Notes: a model not told the origin generated them from the letters alone. A stretch of DNA of 64,000 nucleotides from Pseudomonas anguilliseptica (GCF_900105355.1 NZ_FNSC01000001.1:806001-870000); one strand, 5' to 3'. Numbered from the stretch's first letter, positions 27,053-36,185 are shown. Program-made: numbers and translations.

Positions 27053-27083
27053 TTGACCTTGCCCTTATGGCAAGGTTGATCCT
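27053..27083 (+). promoter_or_regulatory. CueR-type copper promoter for copA
   Basis: -35 TTGACC (27053-27058), 19-base spacer, -10 GATCCT (27078-27083). The dyad ACCTTGCC-N5-GGCAAGGT (27056-27076) is perfect. It lies 28 bases before the copA ATG and is back to back with the copZ promoter, 13 bases apart. Confidence 0.85.
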
Positions 27084-27336
27084 GTACTGGAATTCCATGG
27101 AGGACCACTCATGTCCAGCCTCACCACCTTCAACCTGCCTATCAGCGGTATGACCTGCACCAGCTGCGCCGGACGGGTCGAGCGCGCCCTGGCCAAGGTG
27201 GCCGATGTCACCAGTGTCAGCATCAACCTCGCCAGTGAACAGGCGCGCGTCGAAGCGCCCGCGGACAGCCTGGAGCAGTTGGTCAACGCCGTTAGTGCGG
27301 CCGGTTATCAGGTGCCCAGCGAACGCCTGGAGCTAG

Positions 27337-28528
27337 GAATCCTCTGAAGTAGCCATGCATTTCTGGCTGACGTCAGCCTCTGCTGATTTCGAAAGTGATA
27401 AATCGATCAAAAACGATCAGATTACCGGCTCATTTCTGTGTTTTTAGCCGCCGCGAGCACCTCGCGGCAGCCATTTCCAGCATTACGGGCGCACCTCTCC
27501 TGCATTCGTCAGTAAATGTCGGCGCGCCATCCACAGATTTGACAGCGCGAATAAAGTCACCAGTTGCGCCGTGTTTTTGACCAGGCCACGGAAGCGCGTC
27601 TTCACATAACCGAACTGACGCTTGATCACCCGAAACGGATGCTCGACCTTGGCTCGCACTTGGGCCTTGGCCTTCTCGATTTTGCGCTTGGCTTTGTACA
27701 GCGCGCTGCGCTTACCGAGTTTCTTGTAAGTGCTACGCCGTGCTGCAACCTGCCAGATCACTTGACGGCCCTCATGCTCGGGGCGCTTCTCGACACCGGT
27801 ATATCCGGCATCGGCCCCCACCATGTTTTCCTCGCCGTGCAGCAGCTTATCGACCTGGGTGACATCCGCCACGTTGGCGGCAGTACCCACCACGCTGTGC
27901 ACCAAGCCAGACTCGTCATCCACCCCGATGTGCGCCTTCATGCCGAAGTAATACTGATTGCCTTTCTTGGTTGAGTGCATCTCAGGGTCACGCTTACCGT
28001 TCTTGTTCTTGGTTGAACTCGGCGCGTTGATCAGCGTGGCATCGACGATGGTGCCTTGGCGCAGCGACAAACCACGGTCACCCAGGTAGCCATTGATCAC
28101 GGCCAGGATGCCGGCAGCCAGTTCGTGTTTTTCCAGCAAGCGGCGGAAGTTGAGGATGGTGGTTTCGTCAGGAATGCGCTCCAGAGTCAGCCCGGCAAAC
28201 TGGCGTAGGATGGTGGTCTCGTACAGCGCCTCTTCCATCGCCGGATCGCTGTAACCGAACCAGTTTTGCATCAGATGCACTCGCAGCATCGCCATCAGCG
28301 GATAGGACGGTCGGCCGCCTTCACCCTTTGGATAATGCGGCTCGATCAAAGCGATCAACCCTTTCCATGGCACTACCCGATCCATCTCGATCAGGAACAA
28401 TTCTTTGCGGGTCTGCTTGCGCTTGCCGGCGTACTCGGCGTCGGCGAAGGTCATCTGCTTCATCGGAAAACTCGGCGGGTGGAGTGCGGATATTTTGCCA
28501 AAATCAGGAAGTCTTTTTCAGACCATCC
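27337..28528 (-). mobile_element. IS5-family insertion sequence, copy 3 (1192 bp), inside copA
   Basis: The left flank is CTAG (27333-27336), a valid YTAR target; the right flank is ATAA (28529-28532), so there is no target duplication. Left end GAATCCTCTGAAGTAGCC; right end inward GGATGGTCTGAAAAAGAC. The outermost seven bases therefore differ from copies 1 and 2. Length and transposase offset (146 bases) are identical to the others. Missing copA codons on the right side indicate a deletion that starts exactly at the IS right end. Confidence 0.9.
27483..28463 (-). CDS. IS5-family DDE transposase (copy 3)
   Basis: 326 residues, intact, with the same DDE core ([29 protein letters not shown]). 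Small differences from the other copies include LTLERIPDE for LSLERIPDE and the C-terminal GEVRP for GEVRL. Synonymous divergence from copies 1 and 2 is visible throughout. Confidence 0.93.
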   Translation of the reverse strand: MKQMTFADAEYAGKRKQTRKELFLIEMDRVVPWKGLIALIEPHYPKGEGGRPSYPLMAMLRVHLMQNWFGYSDPAMEEALYETTILRQFAGLTLERIPDETTILNFRRLLEKHELAAGILAVINGYLGDRGLSLRQGTIVDATLINAPSSTKNKNGKRDPEMHSTKKGNQYYFGMKAHIGVDDESGLVHSVVGTAANVADVTQVDKLLHGEENMVGADAGYTGVEKRPEHEGRQVIWQVAARRSTYKKLGKRSALYKAKRKIEKAKAQVRAKVEHPFRVIKRQFGYVKTRFRGLVKNTAQLVTLFALSNLWMARRHLLTNAGEVRP

Positions 28529-29731
28529 ATAAGGCGCCGATCCAGAAACTGGTGGATAAAGTCAGCCGTATTTTCGTACCCAGCGTATTGCTGATCGCAC
28601 TGGTCACTCTAATGACCTGGCTGCTACTCGGCGCCAGTATTGAAACAGCGCTACTCAACGCGGTGGCCGTGCTGGTGATTGCCTGCCCCTGCGCCCTCGG
28701 CCTGGCCACGCCCACGGCATTCTGATCAAGGACGCCGAAGCCCTGGAAATTGCCCATTCGGTAACCCTGGTGGCCTTCGACAAGACCGGCACCCTGACCG
28801 CAGGCGCCCCGCGTATCGCCCACCTGCAAGCCATCGACGGCGACAGCACGCAACTGCTGCAGCTGGCCGGAGCCCTGCAGCGCGGCAGCGAACACCCGCT
28901 GGCCAAGGCCGTGCTGGACCAGTGCGCAGCGGAGCACCTGACACTCGCCGAGGTCAGCGACAGCAAGGCCCTGGCTGGGCGCGGCATTGCCGGAAAGATT
29001 GGCGAAAGACAGCTGGCCCTGGGCAACAAACGCTTGCTCGAAGAGCACTGGCTGCAAAACCAGACACTGATCGCCGAAGCGCTGGCCTGGGAGGCTGAAG
29101 GCCGCACTGTCCTGGCTTATAGAGCTCGCTCCGCAACCGCAGGTGCTCGGCCTGCTCGCCTTTGGCGATACGCTCAAGGAAGGCGCACCAGAAGCCATTG
29201 CTGCACTGACTGCACAAGGCATCGACAGCCACCTGATCAGCGGGGACAACAAAGGCAGCGTACATGCCGTGGCACAAGCACTGAACATTAAGGTCGCGCA
29301 TGCCGAAGTGCTGCCGGCGAACAAAGTGGCGATCATCACTGAGCTGAAGCAAGACGCCGTTGTGGCCATGGTCGGTGACGGCATCAACGACGCCCCGGCG
29401 TTGGCCGCCGCTGACGTGGGCATCGCCATGGGCAGCGGCACCGATGTGGCCATGCACGCCGCCGGCATTACCCTGATGCGCGGCGATCCGCGCCTGGTGG
29501 CCGACGCCCTGGAGATCAGCCGGCGCACCTACAACAAGATTCGCCAGAACCTGTTCTGGGCCTTCGCCTACAACCTGATCGGCATTCCTCTGGCCGCCGC
29601 CGGCCTGCTTAACCCGATGCTCGCAGGCGCGGCCATGGCGCTGTCCAGCGTCAGCGTGGTGAGCAATGCTTTGCTGCTGAAAACCTGGAAGCCCAAGGAT
29701 CACGAATAAACCGCAGGGCAGGAGAAGAACG

Positions 29732-30130
29732 ATGAATATCGGCCAAGCCGCCAAAAAAACCGGCCTGAGCGCCAAGATGATTCGTTACTACGAAAGCATC
29801 GATTTGCTGCCTGAGGCCGGCCGCAGCGACAGCGGCTACCGCCAGTACAGCCAGCAGGACCTGCATCGTCTGGCCTTTATCAAACGCTCACGCGACCTGG
29901 GCTTTTCCCTGACCGAAGTCAACCAGCTGCTGGCCTTGTGGCAGGATCGCCAACGCGCCAGTGCCGATGTGAAAGCCCTGGCCGCTGCACATATCAGCGA
30001 GCTGGAACGCAAGATCAGCGAACTCAGCGGCCTGCGCGACACCCTCAAGGACTTGATGGACAACTGCCAGGGTAACGACCGCCCGGACTGCCCGATCCTC
30101 AGGGATCTGGAATCCGGCTGCTGTCATTGA
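29732..30130 (+). CDS. cueR: CueR, MerR-family copper-responsive activator
   Basis: 132 residues. N-terminal MerR winged helix (MNIGQAAKKTGLSAKMIRYYE, SGYRQYSQQDLHRLAFIKRS), dimerisation helix, and a C-terminal metal loop with two cysteines spaced seven apart (NCQGNDRPDCPIL), the pattern of Cu(I)/Ag(I) sensors. The C-terminus GCCH adds two more cysteines. It should activate the two promoters at 27009-27083. It lies directly after the broken copA, so IS copy 3 may reduce its read-through expression. Confidence 0.93.
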   Translation: MNIGQAAKKTGLSAKMIRYYESIDLLPEAGRSDSGYRQYSQQDLHRLAFIKRSRDLGFSLTEVNQLLALWQDRQRASADVKALAAAHISELERKISELSGLRDTLKDLMDNCQGNDRPDCPILRDLESGCCH

Positions 30131-30140
30131 ATAAACACAC

Positions 30141-30213
30141 GTAGGGTGGATGGCGTTTTATCCATCCACCACAAGGGGCAATGGGTGGATGGATAAAACG
30201 CCATCCACCCTAC
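30141..30213. repeat. 73-bp perfect hairpin repeat (GTAGGGTGGAT family)
   Basis: Two perfect 30-base inverted arms (30141-30170 and 30184-30213), beginning GTAGGGTGGATGGCG and ending CATCCACCCTAC, separated by 13 bases. A diverged relative lies at 2226-2323. It separates the convergent cueR and HAD genes and could act as a two-way terminator. Confidence 0.85.
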
Positions 30214-30797
30214 AACAGCTGCTGCAAGGCGCAGCAATCCACGGCGAAATGATCGGCCAATTCCGGCCAGGGGTTTTCCGCCAGGTTGACCAGCACGCTG
30301 CGCGCACCCGCAGCGCGGGCACACTCCAGGTCAAAGCGGTAATCGCCTACCATCACCAGCTCGCTCGGTGCGACCTGCCAGGTTCTGGCGAAATGCAGCA
30401 GCCCACCCGGATCGGGCTTGGGCGGCGCCTCGTCACGGCCGATCACGTCCGGCACGGCAAAGCAGTCGTCCAGACCGAGGGCACGCAGGGTCAGCAGCGC
30501 CAGCTCATGGGCATTGCGGGTGAGGATGCCGAGTCGGCAACCACGCCCGTGCAGCTCGCGCACCAGCTCAATCGCCCCAGGGGCAGGCTCGGCGGTCAAC
30601 GCCAGTTCGCGCTCATGCTCCAGCAGCCAGGCATGCTTGGCCGCCGCCACCGCCTCGGGCAGCGCGGCCAGATGGCCAAGAATGTCGTGTTCCAGGGGAA
30701 TATCCAGCGCGCGCTTAATCGCCTCGAAGTCGTGCACCGCCAGAGTCAGGGTGCCATCCATATCGAATACCCAGTGGCGGGCCGCGCTCAGACTCAC
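30210..30797 (-). CDS. HAD-superfamily phosphatase (Gph/PGP-like)
   Basis: 195 residues from GTG at 30797, which overlaps the thioesterase stop (GTGA). HAD motif I HWVFDMDGTLT with the nucleophile Asp, motif II ILTRNAHE, motif III region EAPPKPDPGG and motif IV VMVGDYRFDLECARAAG. The substrate cannot be told. The gene end overlaps the last bases of the 30141-30213 hairpin. Confidence 0.88.
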   Translation of the reverse strand: MSLSAARHWVFDMDGTLTLAVHDFEAIKRALDIPLEHDILGHLAALPEAVAAAKHAWLLEHERELALTAEPAPGAIELVRELHGRGCRLGILTRNAHELALLTLRALGLDDCFAVPDVIGRDEAPPKPDPGGLLHFARTWQVAPSELVMVGDYRFDLECARAAGARSVLVNLAENPWPELADHFAVDCCALQQLL

Positions 30798-31663
30798 TTC
30801 CAATCCTCTCGCACGCGGGTAAGCCCTTCCTGGGCAACCGAGGCGACCAACTGGCCCTGACGATTGAAGATGCTGCCACGGGAGAAACCGCGGGCATTGC
30901 CGGCCCAGGGGCTGTCCATGCTGTACAGCAGCCAGTCGTCCATACGCAGGTTGCCGTGAAACCACAGCGAGTGGTCGAGGCTGGCGACCTGCATAAACTT
31001 CTGCCAGACGGAAACCCCGTGCGGCAGCATTGAGGTGGTCAGCAGGTTGAAATCACTAGCGTAGACCAGCAGCAGCTTGTGCAGTTGCGGTTCATCCGGC
31101 AGCTCGCCCGCGGCGCGGAACCACACGTGCTTGACCGGCTCACTGGGCTTTGGCGCGAAGGGGTTGCCGATGGTGACCGGGCGAATCTCGATCGGCTTGT
31201 CACTGATAGCGCACTCACGCATACGTTCGGGAATCATGGCTTCGACCATGCGCGCCAGCTCGGTTTCCGATTTCAGCTCTTCCGGCCCCGGCACTTCAGG
31301 CATCCGGTTCTGATGATGAAAGCCTTCTTCATCGAACTGGAACGACGCACTGCAGGTAAAGATCGGCTTGCCCTTCTGGATCGCCGTCACCCGCCGTGTA
31401 CTGAAGCTGCCGCCATCACGCACGCGCTCAACCTGATACACCACCGGCAGCGTGGCATCACCGGGGCGCAGGAAGTAGCCGTGCATAGAATGCACATGAC
31501 GCACGGTATCCACCGTCTGGCTGGCCGCTGAAACGCACTGCCCCAGCACCTGGCCGCCATACAACTGGCGAAAGCCGAGATCCTGGCTGACCCCGCGAAA
31601 CAGGTTTTCTTCGATGGTTTCCAGGGTCAGCAGGGCGACCAACTCATCCAACACCTGACTCAT
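30794..31663 (-). CDS. tesB: Acyl-CoA thioesterase II
   Basis: 289 residues, the typical TesB length, with two tandem hot-dog domains: an N-terminal one (FRQLYGGQVLGQCVSAASQTV, MHGYFLRPGD) and a C-terminal one (LTTSMLPHGVSVWQKFMQVASLDHSLWFHGNLRMDDWLLY) that carries the conserved Asp of LDHSLWFH. It hydrolyses medium- to long-chain acyl-CoA in the cytoplasm. The HAD gene is translationally coupled downstream. Confidence 0.93.
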   Translation of the reverse strand: MSQVLDELVALLTLETIEENLFRGVSQDLGFRQLYGGQVLGQCVSAASQTVDTVRHVHSMHGYFLRPGDATLPVVYQVERVRDGGSFSTRRVTAIQKGKPIFTCSASFQFDEEGFHHQNRMPEVPGPEELKSETELARMVEAMIPERMRECAISDKPIEIRPVTIGNPFAPKPSEPVKHVWFRAAGELPDEPQLHKLLLVYASDFNLLTTSMLPHGVSVWQKFMQVASLDHSLWFHGNLRMDDWLLYSMDSPWAGNARGFSRGSIFNRQGQLVASVAQEGLTRVREDWK

Positions 31664-31847
31664 GCATGCTCTCCTGTTAACGCATCTGGCTGGGGGCGAG
31701 ATGGTAAAGACTTCGCCGAAGTTTGTCGGCCCGACTGAAAGATGGATGTGGACAATAATGGCAGCATTCTAGCCAATCGGCCGCAGGGCTTGAGCGCAAG
31801 CAGAGCCTGCCGCCATACTTCGGCCACTTCCGCCCGAGCCCGCCACC

Positions 31848-32768
31848 ATGCGCCTGCCGCTGGTCTACCACGACGATTACAGCCCGCCCTTCCCGGCCAA
31901 TCATCGTTTCCCCATGGAGAAGTTTCGCCTGCTGCGCGATCACATTGTCGCCAGCGGCCTAAGCACCGATGCCGAACTGCTGCGCCCTGAACTGTGCCCC
32001 GCCGACGTACTCGCCCTGGCCCACTGCCCGGCCTATATCCAGCGCTTTGCCAGCGGCGAACTGGCCCATGACGAGCAACGCCGCCTCGGCCTGCCCTGGA
32101 GCGCCGCCCTGGCGCAACGCACCATTCGCGCCGTGGGCGGCTCGCTGCTGGCGGCTGAGCAGGCGCTGCAACATGGATTGGCTTGCCATCTGGCTGGCGG
32201 CACCCACCACGCGCATTACGATCACCCAGCCGGGTTCTGCATCTTCAATGACCTGGCAGTAATCAGTCAGTACCTGCTAGCCAGTGGCAAGGCCCAGCGC
32301 GTGCTGATATTCGACTGTGACGTGCACCAGGGCGATGGCACCGCGCGCCTGCTGGAGAGCACCCCGGAGGCGATCACCGTATCACTGCACTGCGAAAAGA
32401 ATTACCCGGCGCGCAAAGCCGCCAGCGACTGGGACATTCCCCTGCCCAACGGCATGGCCGATGACGACTACCTCAAGGAGGTCAACGACAGCCTCAACTA
32501 CCTGCTGCCGCTGTACCAGCCGGATATCGTGCTCTACGACGCCGGCGTCGATGTGCACCAGCACGATGCCCTCGGTTATCTCAACCTGACGGATGCTGGT
32601 ATCGCAGCCCGTGACGAAGCTGTACTCAACCACTGCCTGAGCCGTGACATTCCCGTAGTCGGGCTGATCGGCGGCGGCTACGACAAGGACCGCCTAGCCC
32701 TAGCCAAGCGTCACGGGATTCTGCACCACAGCGCCGCGCAGGTTTGGCAGGCGAGCGGGCTGGGATAA
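31848..32768 (+). CDS. Histone deacetylase/AcuC/AphA-family hydrolase
   Basis: 306 residues, zinc-dependent deacetylase fold. Visible signatures: GGTHHAHYDHPAGFCIFNDL (tandem His), FDCDVHQGDGTA (zinc ligands Asp and His), DAGVDVHQHDALG (Asp ligand) and GGGYDKD. Bacterial members act on acetylated small molecules such as polyamines or on proteins; the substrate is not predictable here. Confidence 0.92.
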   Translation: MRLPLVYHDDYSPPFPANHRFPMEKFRLLRDHIVASGLSTDAELLRPELCPADVLALAHCPAYIQRFASGELAHDEQRRLGLPWSAALAQRTIRAVGGSLLAAEQALQHGLACHLAGGTHHAHYDHPAGFCIFNDLAVISQYLLASGKAQRVLIFDCDVHQGDGTARLLESTPEAITVSLHCEKNYPARKAASDWDIPLPNGMADDDYLKEVNDSLNYLLPLYQPDIVLYDAGVDVHQHDALGYLNLTDAGIAARDEAVLNHCLSRDIPVVGLIGGGYDKDRLALAKRHGILHHSAAQVWQASGLG

Positions 32769-32825
32769 AATCGGCACGCGCGCTGTCACATCGCGCATCT
32801 TCACGACCAAGGAATCTCACACAGC

Positions 32826-33986
32826 ATGTATGCAAAACTCAGCACACTGCCGGCCCTACTGGCAGCACTGGCATTCGGCACTGCCGCACACGCCGAAGAC
32901 ACACTGCAGTCACTGGTGGACACCACTATTCGCCCAGTGATGGCGGAACACGATATTGCCGGCATGGCCGTGGCAATCACTCACAACGGCCAGGCCCACT
33001 ACTTCAACTATGGCGTTGCACGCCTGGACGACCAGCAACCGGTAACCAGCGATACCCTGTTTGAAATCGGTTCGCTGAGTAAACCCCTCACCGCCACCCT
33101 AGCCGCACTGGCCCAGGCTACCGGCAAGCTGACCCTCGCCGACAGCGCCGGCCAGCACTGGCCCGAGCTGCAAGGCAGCCAGCTGGAACACGCCAGCTTG
33201 CTTAACCTCGGCACCTACACCGCCAGCGGACTGCCGCTGCAGTTCCCCGACAACGTGACCGACCCGGCCAGCATGCTCAGCTATTACCGCCAGTGGCAGC
33301 CCGAGCATATTGCCGGCACTCACAGACGCTATTCCAACCCCAGTATTGGCCTGCTCGGCTACCTCGCCGCGCGCAGCATAGGCCAGCCGTTCCCCACACT
33401 GATGGAAGGCACGCTGTTCCCCGCGCTCGGCATGTCGCACAGCTATATCCAGGTGCCGGCGGCGCAGATGCCTTGCTATGCCTATGGCTACAGCAAGGAC
33501 AACCAGCCGCTGCGCGTCAGCCCGGGCATGCTCGACGCCGAAGCCTATGGGGTGAAAGCCAGCGCCAAGGACCTGTTGCGCTTTGTCCAGGCCAACCTTG
33601 ATCCGGCCAGTCTCACCAAGGACCTGCAGCGCGCCATCGCCATCACCCACGCAGGCTATTACCGCGCCGGCGAGATGACCCAGGGCCTCGGCTGGGAGCG
33701 CTACCCCTACCCGATCAGCCTGGAACGCCTGCAAGCCGGTAACTCTCCGGCCATGGCCCTGGAGTCGAAACCTGCTACACGCCTCGCACCGCCGGAAACC
33801 GAGCCAGGCGACAGCCTGTTCAATAAAACCGGCTCAACCGGCGGCTTCGGCGCCTATGCGGTGTTTGTCCCCAGTCAGAACCTCGGCCTGGTTATGCTGG
33901 CCAACAAAAACTACCCCAACGCTGCCAGAATCAAGGCCGCCCACGCCATACTGAGCGCGTTGGATAAGCACTCCCCCACACACTGA
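32826..33986 (+). CDS. ampC: Class C (AmpC-type) beta-lactamase
   Basis: 386 residues with signal peptide LPALLAALAFGTAAHA. All serine-lactamase motifs are in place: SLSK (active-site Ser and Lys, ~80), YSN (~173) and KTG near the C-terminus (FNKTGSTGGFGAY), the C-terminal SANC-like extension included. It hydrolyses cephalosporins in the periplasm. The usual LysR-type ampR neighbour is absent, so expression may be constitutive or regulated at a distance. A penicillin-binding esterase relative is less likely given the complete motif set. Confidence 0.9.
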   Translation: MYAKLSTLPALLAALAFGTAAHAEDTLQSLVDTTIRPVMAEHDIAGMAVAITHNGQAHYFNYGVARLDDQQPVTSDTLFEIGSLSKPLTATLAALAQATGKLTLADSAGQHWPELQGSQLEHASLLNLGTYTASGLPLQFPDNVTDPASMLSYYRQWQPEHIAGTHRRYSNPSIGLLGYLAARSIGQPFPTLMEGTLFPALGMSHSYIQVPAAQMPCYAYGYSKDNQPLRVSPGMLDAEAYGVKASAKDLLRFVQANLDPASLTKDLQRAIAITHAGYYRAGEMTQGLGWERYPYPISLERLQAGNSPAMALESKPATRLAPPETEPGDSLFNKTGSTGGFGAYAVFVPSQNLGLVMLANKNYPNAARIKAAHAILSALDKHSPTH

Positions 33987-34003
33987 ATGGAATCCCGTCA
34001 TAG

Positions 34004-34823
34004 ATGGCTCGTTTGCCCTGAACAAAGCTAACTGGAACGAGCGCGCCGCCTTGCATGCGGCCTCGCCCGATTACCAGATACAACTGTTTATCGCCTCACC
34101 CGCGCATTTATCCGAGGTGGTGCGTTTTGACCTGCCGCGCCTCGGCGATATCCGTGGCCTGCGCGGGGTGCACCTGCAGTGCCATATAGGCACCGAACCC
34201 TGTCGCTGGCCCGTCTGGGGGCGCAGATGAGCGGGTTGGACTTCTCATCCGCCTCACTGGAACAGGCCCGTAAGCTGACAAATGCCTGCGGCGAGCACAT
34301 CACGTTTGTCGAAGCCTCGGTCTACGACGCCGCCAAGGTGCTCGGCGCGCAGTCATTCGACCTGGTCTACACCGGCATTGGTGCGCTGAACTGGCTACCG
34401 CAGATCGAGGACTGGGCGCGCAATGTCGCGGCCCTGCTCAAGCCTGGCGGACGCCTGTTTCTGCGCGAAATGCATCCCGTACTGATGACGCTCGACCAGG
34501 ACTGCGAAGATGCCCTGCAGATGGTCCACTCCTATTTTGAACATAGCCAGCCGCAGGTCTGGAATGACGAGTACAGCTATGTGGAAAGCGACAGCAAGCT
34601 GACCGCCACCACCACTCACGAGTGGAACCACGGCATGGGCGAAATCATCACGGCGCTGCTGCGCCACGGCATGCGCCTGAATGCACTGGAAGAACACACC
34701 AGCATCCCTTGGGAAGCCCTGCCGGGCCAGATGAGCCTGGGCGAAAATGGCGAATGGCGGCTGAATAGCCAGCCTGAACGACTGCCATTGAGCTATACGT
34801 TGCAGGCAGTCAAGGTCAACTAA
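34004..34823 (+). pseudogene. SAM-dependent methyltransferase gene with two apparent single-base deletions
   Basis: The main downstream frame (to 34823) encodes the class I methyltransferase core (ARLGAQMSGLDFSSASLEQAR, FDLVYTGIGALNWLPQ, LLKPGGRLFLREMHPV). Upstream, another frame continues the same family: FALNKANWNERAALHAASPDYQI, then LRGVHLQCHIGT. The shift lies near 34196, where one missing base changes GGC-ACC-GAC-ACC-CTG. A second missing base near 34012 would link ATG 34004 to FALNKAN. As written only a truncated product is possible. Confidence 0.75.
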
Positions 34824-34845
34824 ACTCTGGGGGTGGCGTTGAGCG

Positions 34846-34875
34846 CAGCGATACCCATCGGCAGGTATCGCTGCG
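34846..34875. repeat. Intergenic hairpin, GCAGCGATACC arms
   Basis: Perfect 11-base arms GCAGCGATACC (34846-34856) and GGTATCGCTGC (34865-34875), with flanking GGCGT/ACGCC extending the dyad. It lies between the convergent methyltransferase and aminotransferase genes; no T-run is seen. Probably a dispersed palindromic unit. Confidence 0.6.
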
Positions 34876-34939
34876 ACGCCAGGAGAGTGACAGGTAGCGC
34901 GATGCTCACCTGTGCGGCCCGCCCCATCCTGCGCCTCGG

Positions 34940-36073
34940 TTACTCCGCCAGCACCTTATCCAGCGCCTGCTCCAGGGTCGCCACGGTGCGGTCGATATTG
35001 CCCAGCTTGTCCAGGCCGAACAGGCCCAGGCGGAAGGTCTGGAAATCCGCCGGCTCATCACACTGCAATGGCACGCCGGCTGCGATTTGCAGGCCCTGGG
35101 CGGCGAATTTGCTGCCGTTCTTGATGCTGGCGTCGGTGGTGTAGCACACCACCACACCTGGGGCTTCAAAGCCTTCGGCGGCGACGCTCTTGAAGCCTTT
35201 GCTGGCGAGCAAGGCGCGCACACGCTCACCGAGTTCCTGCTGCTGGTTGCGCACGGTGGCAAAGCCAATGGCTTCGGCCTCGCGCATGGCATCACGGAAA
35301 CGCGCCAGGGCATCGCTGGGCATGGTCGCGTGGTAGGCGTGGCCGCCCTGCTCGTAGGCCTGCATGATCTGCAGCCACTTCTTCAGGTCACAGGCAAAGC
35401 TGGTGCTCTGGGTGGCTTCGACGCGGGCCTGGGCGGCCTCGCTGAGCATCACCAGGGCGCAACACGGTGAGGCGCTCCAACCTTTCTGCGGTGCGCTGAT
35501 CAGCACGTCGATACCGCAGGCCTGCATATCCACCCAGAGGGTGCCCGAGGCGATGCAATCGAGCACAAACAGGCCGCCGACCGCATGCACAGCATCCGCC
35601 ACGGCGCGCAGGTAGCCGTCTGGCAGAATCATCCCGGAAGAGGTTTCCACATGCGGGGCGAACACCACCTGCGGTTTTTCCGCAGCAATTACTGCCAGCA
35701 CATCGACCAGCCGTGGCGGTGAGAACGCAGCCTGGCTGCCCTCGGCGACCGGGCGCGCCTTGAGCACAATCGACTCAGAGGGGATCTGCCCCATCTCGAA
35801 AATCTGCGTCCAGCGGTAGCTGAACCAGCCATTGCGTAGCACCAGGCACTTCTGTCCGGTGGCCAGCTGACGCGCCACCGCTTCCATGCCATAGGTGCCG
35901 CTACCGGGCACGATGGCCATCGCATGGGCGTTGTAGACCTGTTTCAGGGTGCTGGAGATATCCTTCATCACGCCCTGAAACGACTGCGACATATGGTTGA
36001 GGGAGCGGTCGGTGTAGACCACCGAGTATTCGATCAGGCCGTCGGGGTCGATGCTGGGGTAGAGGTCAGACAT
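34940..36073 (-). CDS. Class V aminotransferase (alanine-glyoxylate / serine-pyruvate type)
   Basis: 377 residues, PLP enzyme. GSGTYGMEAVARQL binds the phosphate, VFAPHVETSSGMI and VLDCIASGTLWVDM hold the PLP Asp, and LISAPQKGWSASP holds the Schiff-base Lys. ATG at 36073 follows GGAGCCC; the frame is open to 36226 but the extra residues are not family-like. The donor and acceptor are inferred from the family only. Confidence 0.9.
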   Translation of the reverse strand: MSDLYPSIDPDGLIEYSVVYTDRSLNHMSQSFQGVMKDISSTLKQVYNAHAMAIVPGSGTYGMEAVARQLATGQKCLVLRNGWFSYRWTQIFEMGQIPSESIVLKARPVAEGSQAAFSPPRLVDVLAVIAAEKPQVVFAPHVETSSGMILPDGYLRAVADAVHAVGGLFVLDCIASGTLWVDMQACGIDVLISAPQKGWSASPCCALVMLSEAAQARVEATQSTSFACDLKKWLQIMQAYEQGGHAYHATMPSDALARFRDAMREAEAIGFATVRNQQQELGERVRALLASKGFKSVAAEGFEAPGVVVCYTTDASIKNGSKFAAQGLQIAAGVPLQCDEPADFQTFRLGLFGLDKLGNIDRTVATLEQALDKVLAE

Positions 36074-36185
36074 AAAGGGCTCCAGGCAGAAATTCTGACT
36101 GCGACCCTGCCCGAAGCCGGGGAAAATGACAAGGCGGACGCCGCCTCGGTTAGAATGCGCGGGCACACCCCACGCCGAAACCGCC

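Larger units (their letters stand above)
27111..29709 (+). pseudogene. copA: Copper-exporting P1B-type ATPase, broken by IS copy 3, a deletion and two frame lesions
   Basis: The 5' remnant (27111-27336) encodes one HMA domain (ISGMTCTSCAGRVERAL). After IS copy 3 the reading resumes at [15 protein letters not shown], so the sequence for the first membrane helices and the A-domain is gone. The rest shows [12 protein letters not shown], then a small deletion with frame change near 28714-28718 (about a dozen residues missing before [10 protein letters not shown]), DKTGTLT with the phosphorylated Asp, SEHPLAK, a second frame change near 29114 (consistent with loss of two bases), then GDGINDAPAL and the last helices. 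No functional pump can be made. cueR follows 22 bases downstream, as in the cueAR arrangement. Confidence 0.9.

Noticed and set aside
16196-28528. Composite transposon formed by the three IS copies carrying the efflux genes
   Set aside because: The copies are diverged, and copies 1 and 2 each have their own TTAA duplication, so they inserted independently rather than moving the enclosed genes as one unit.
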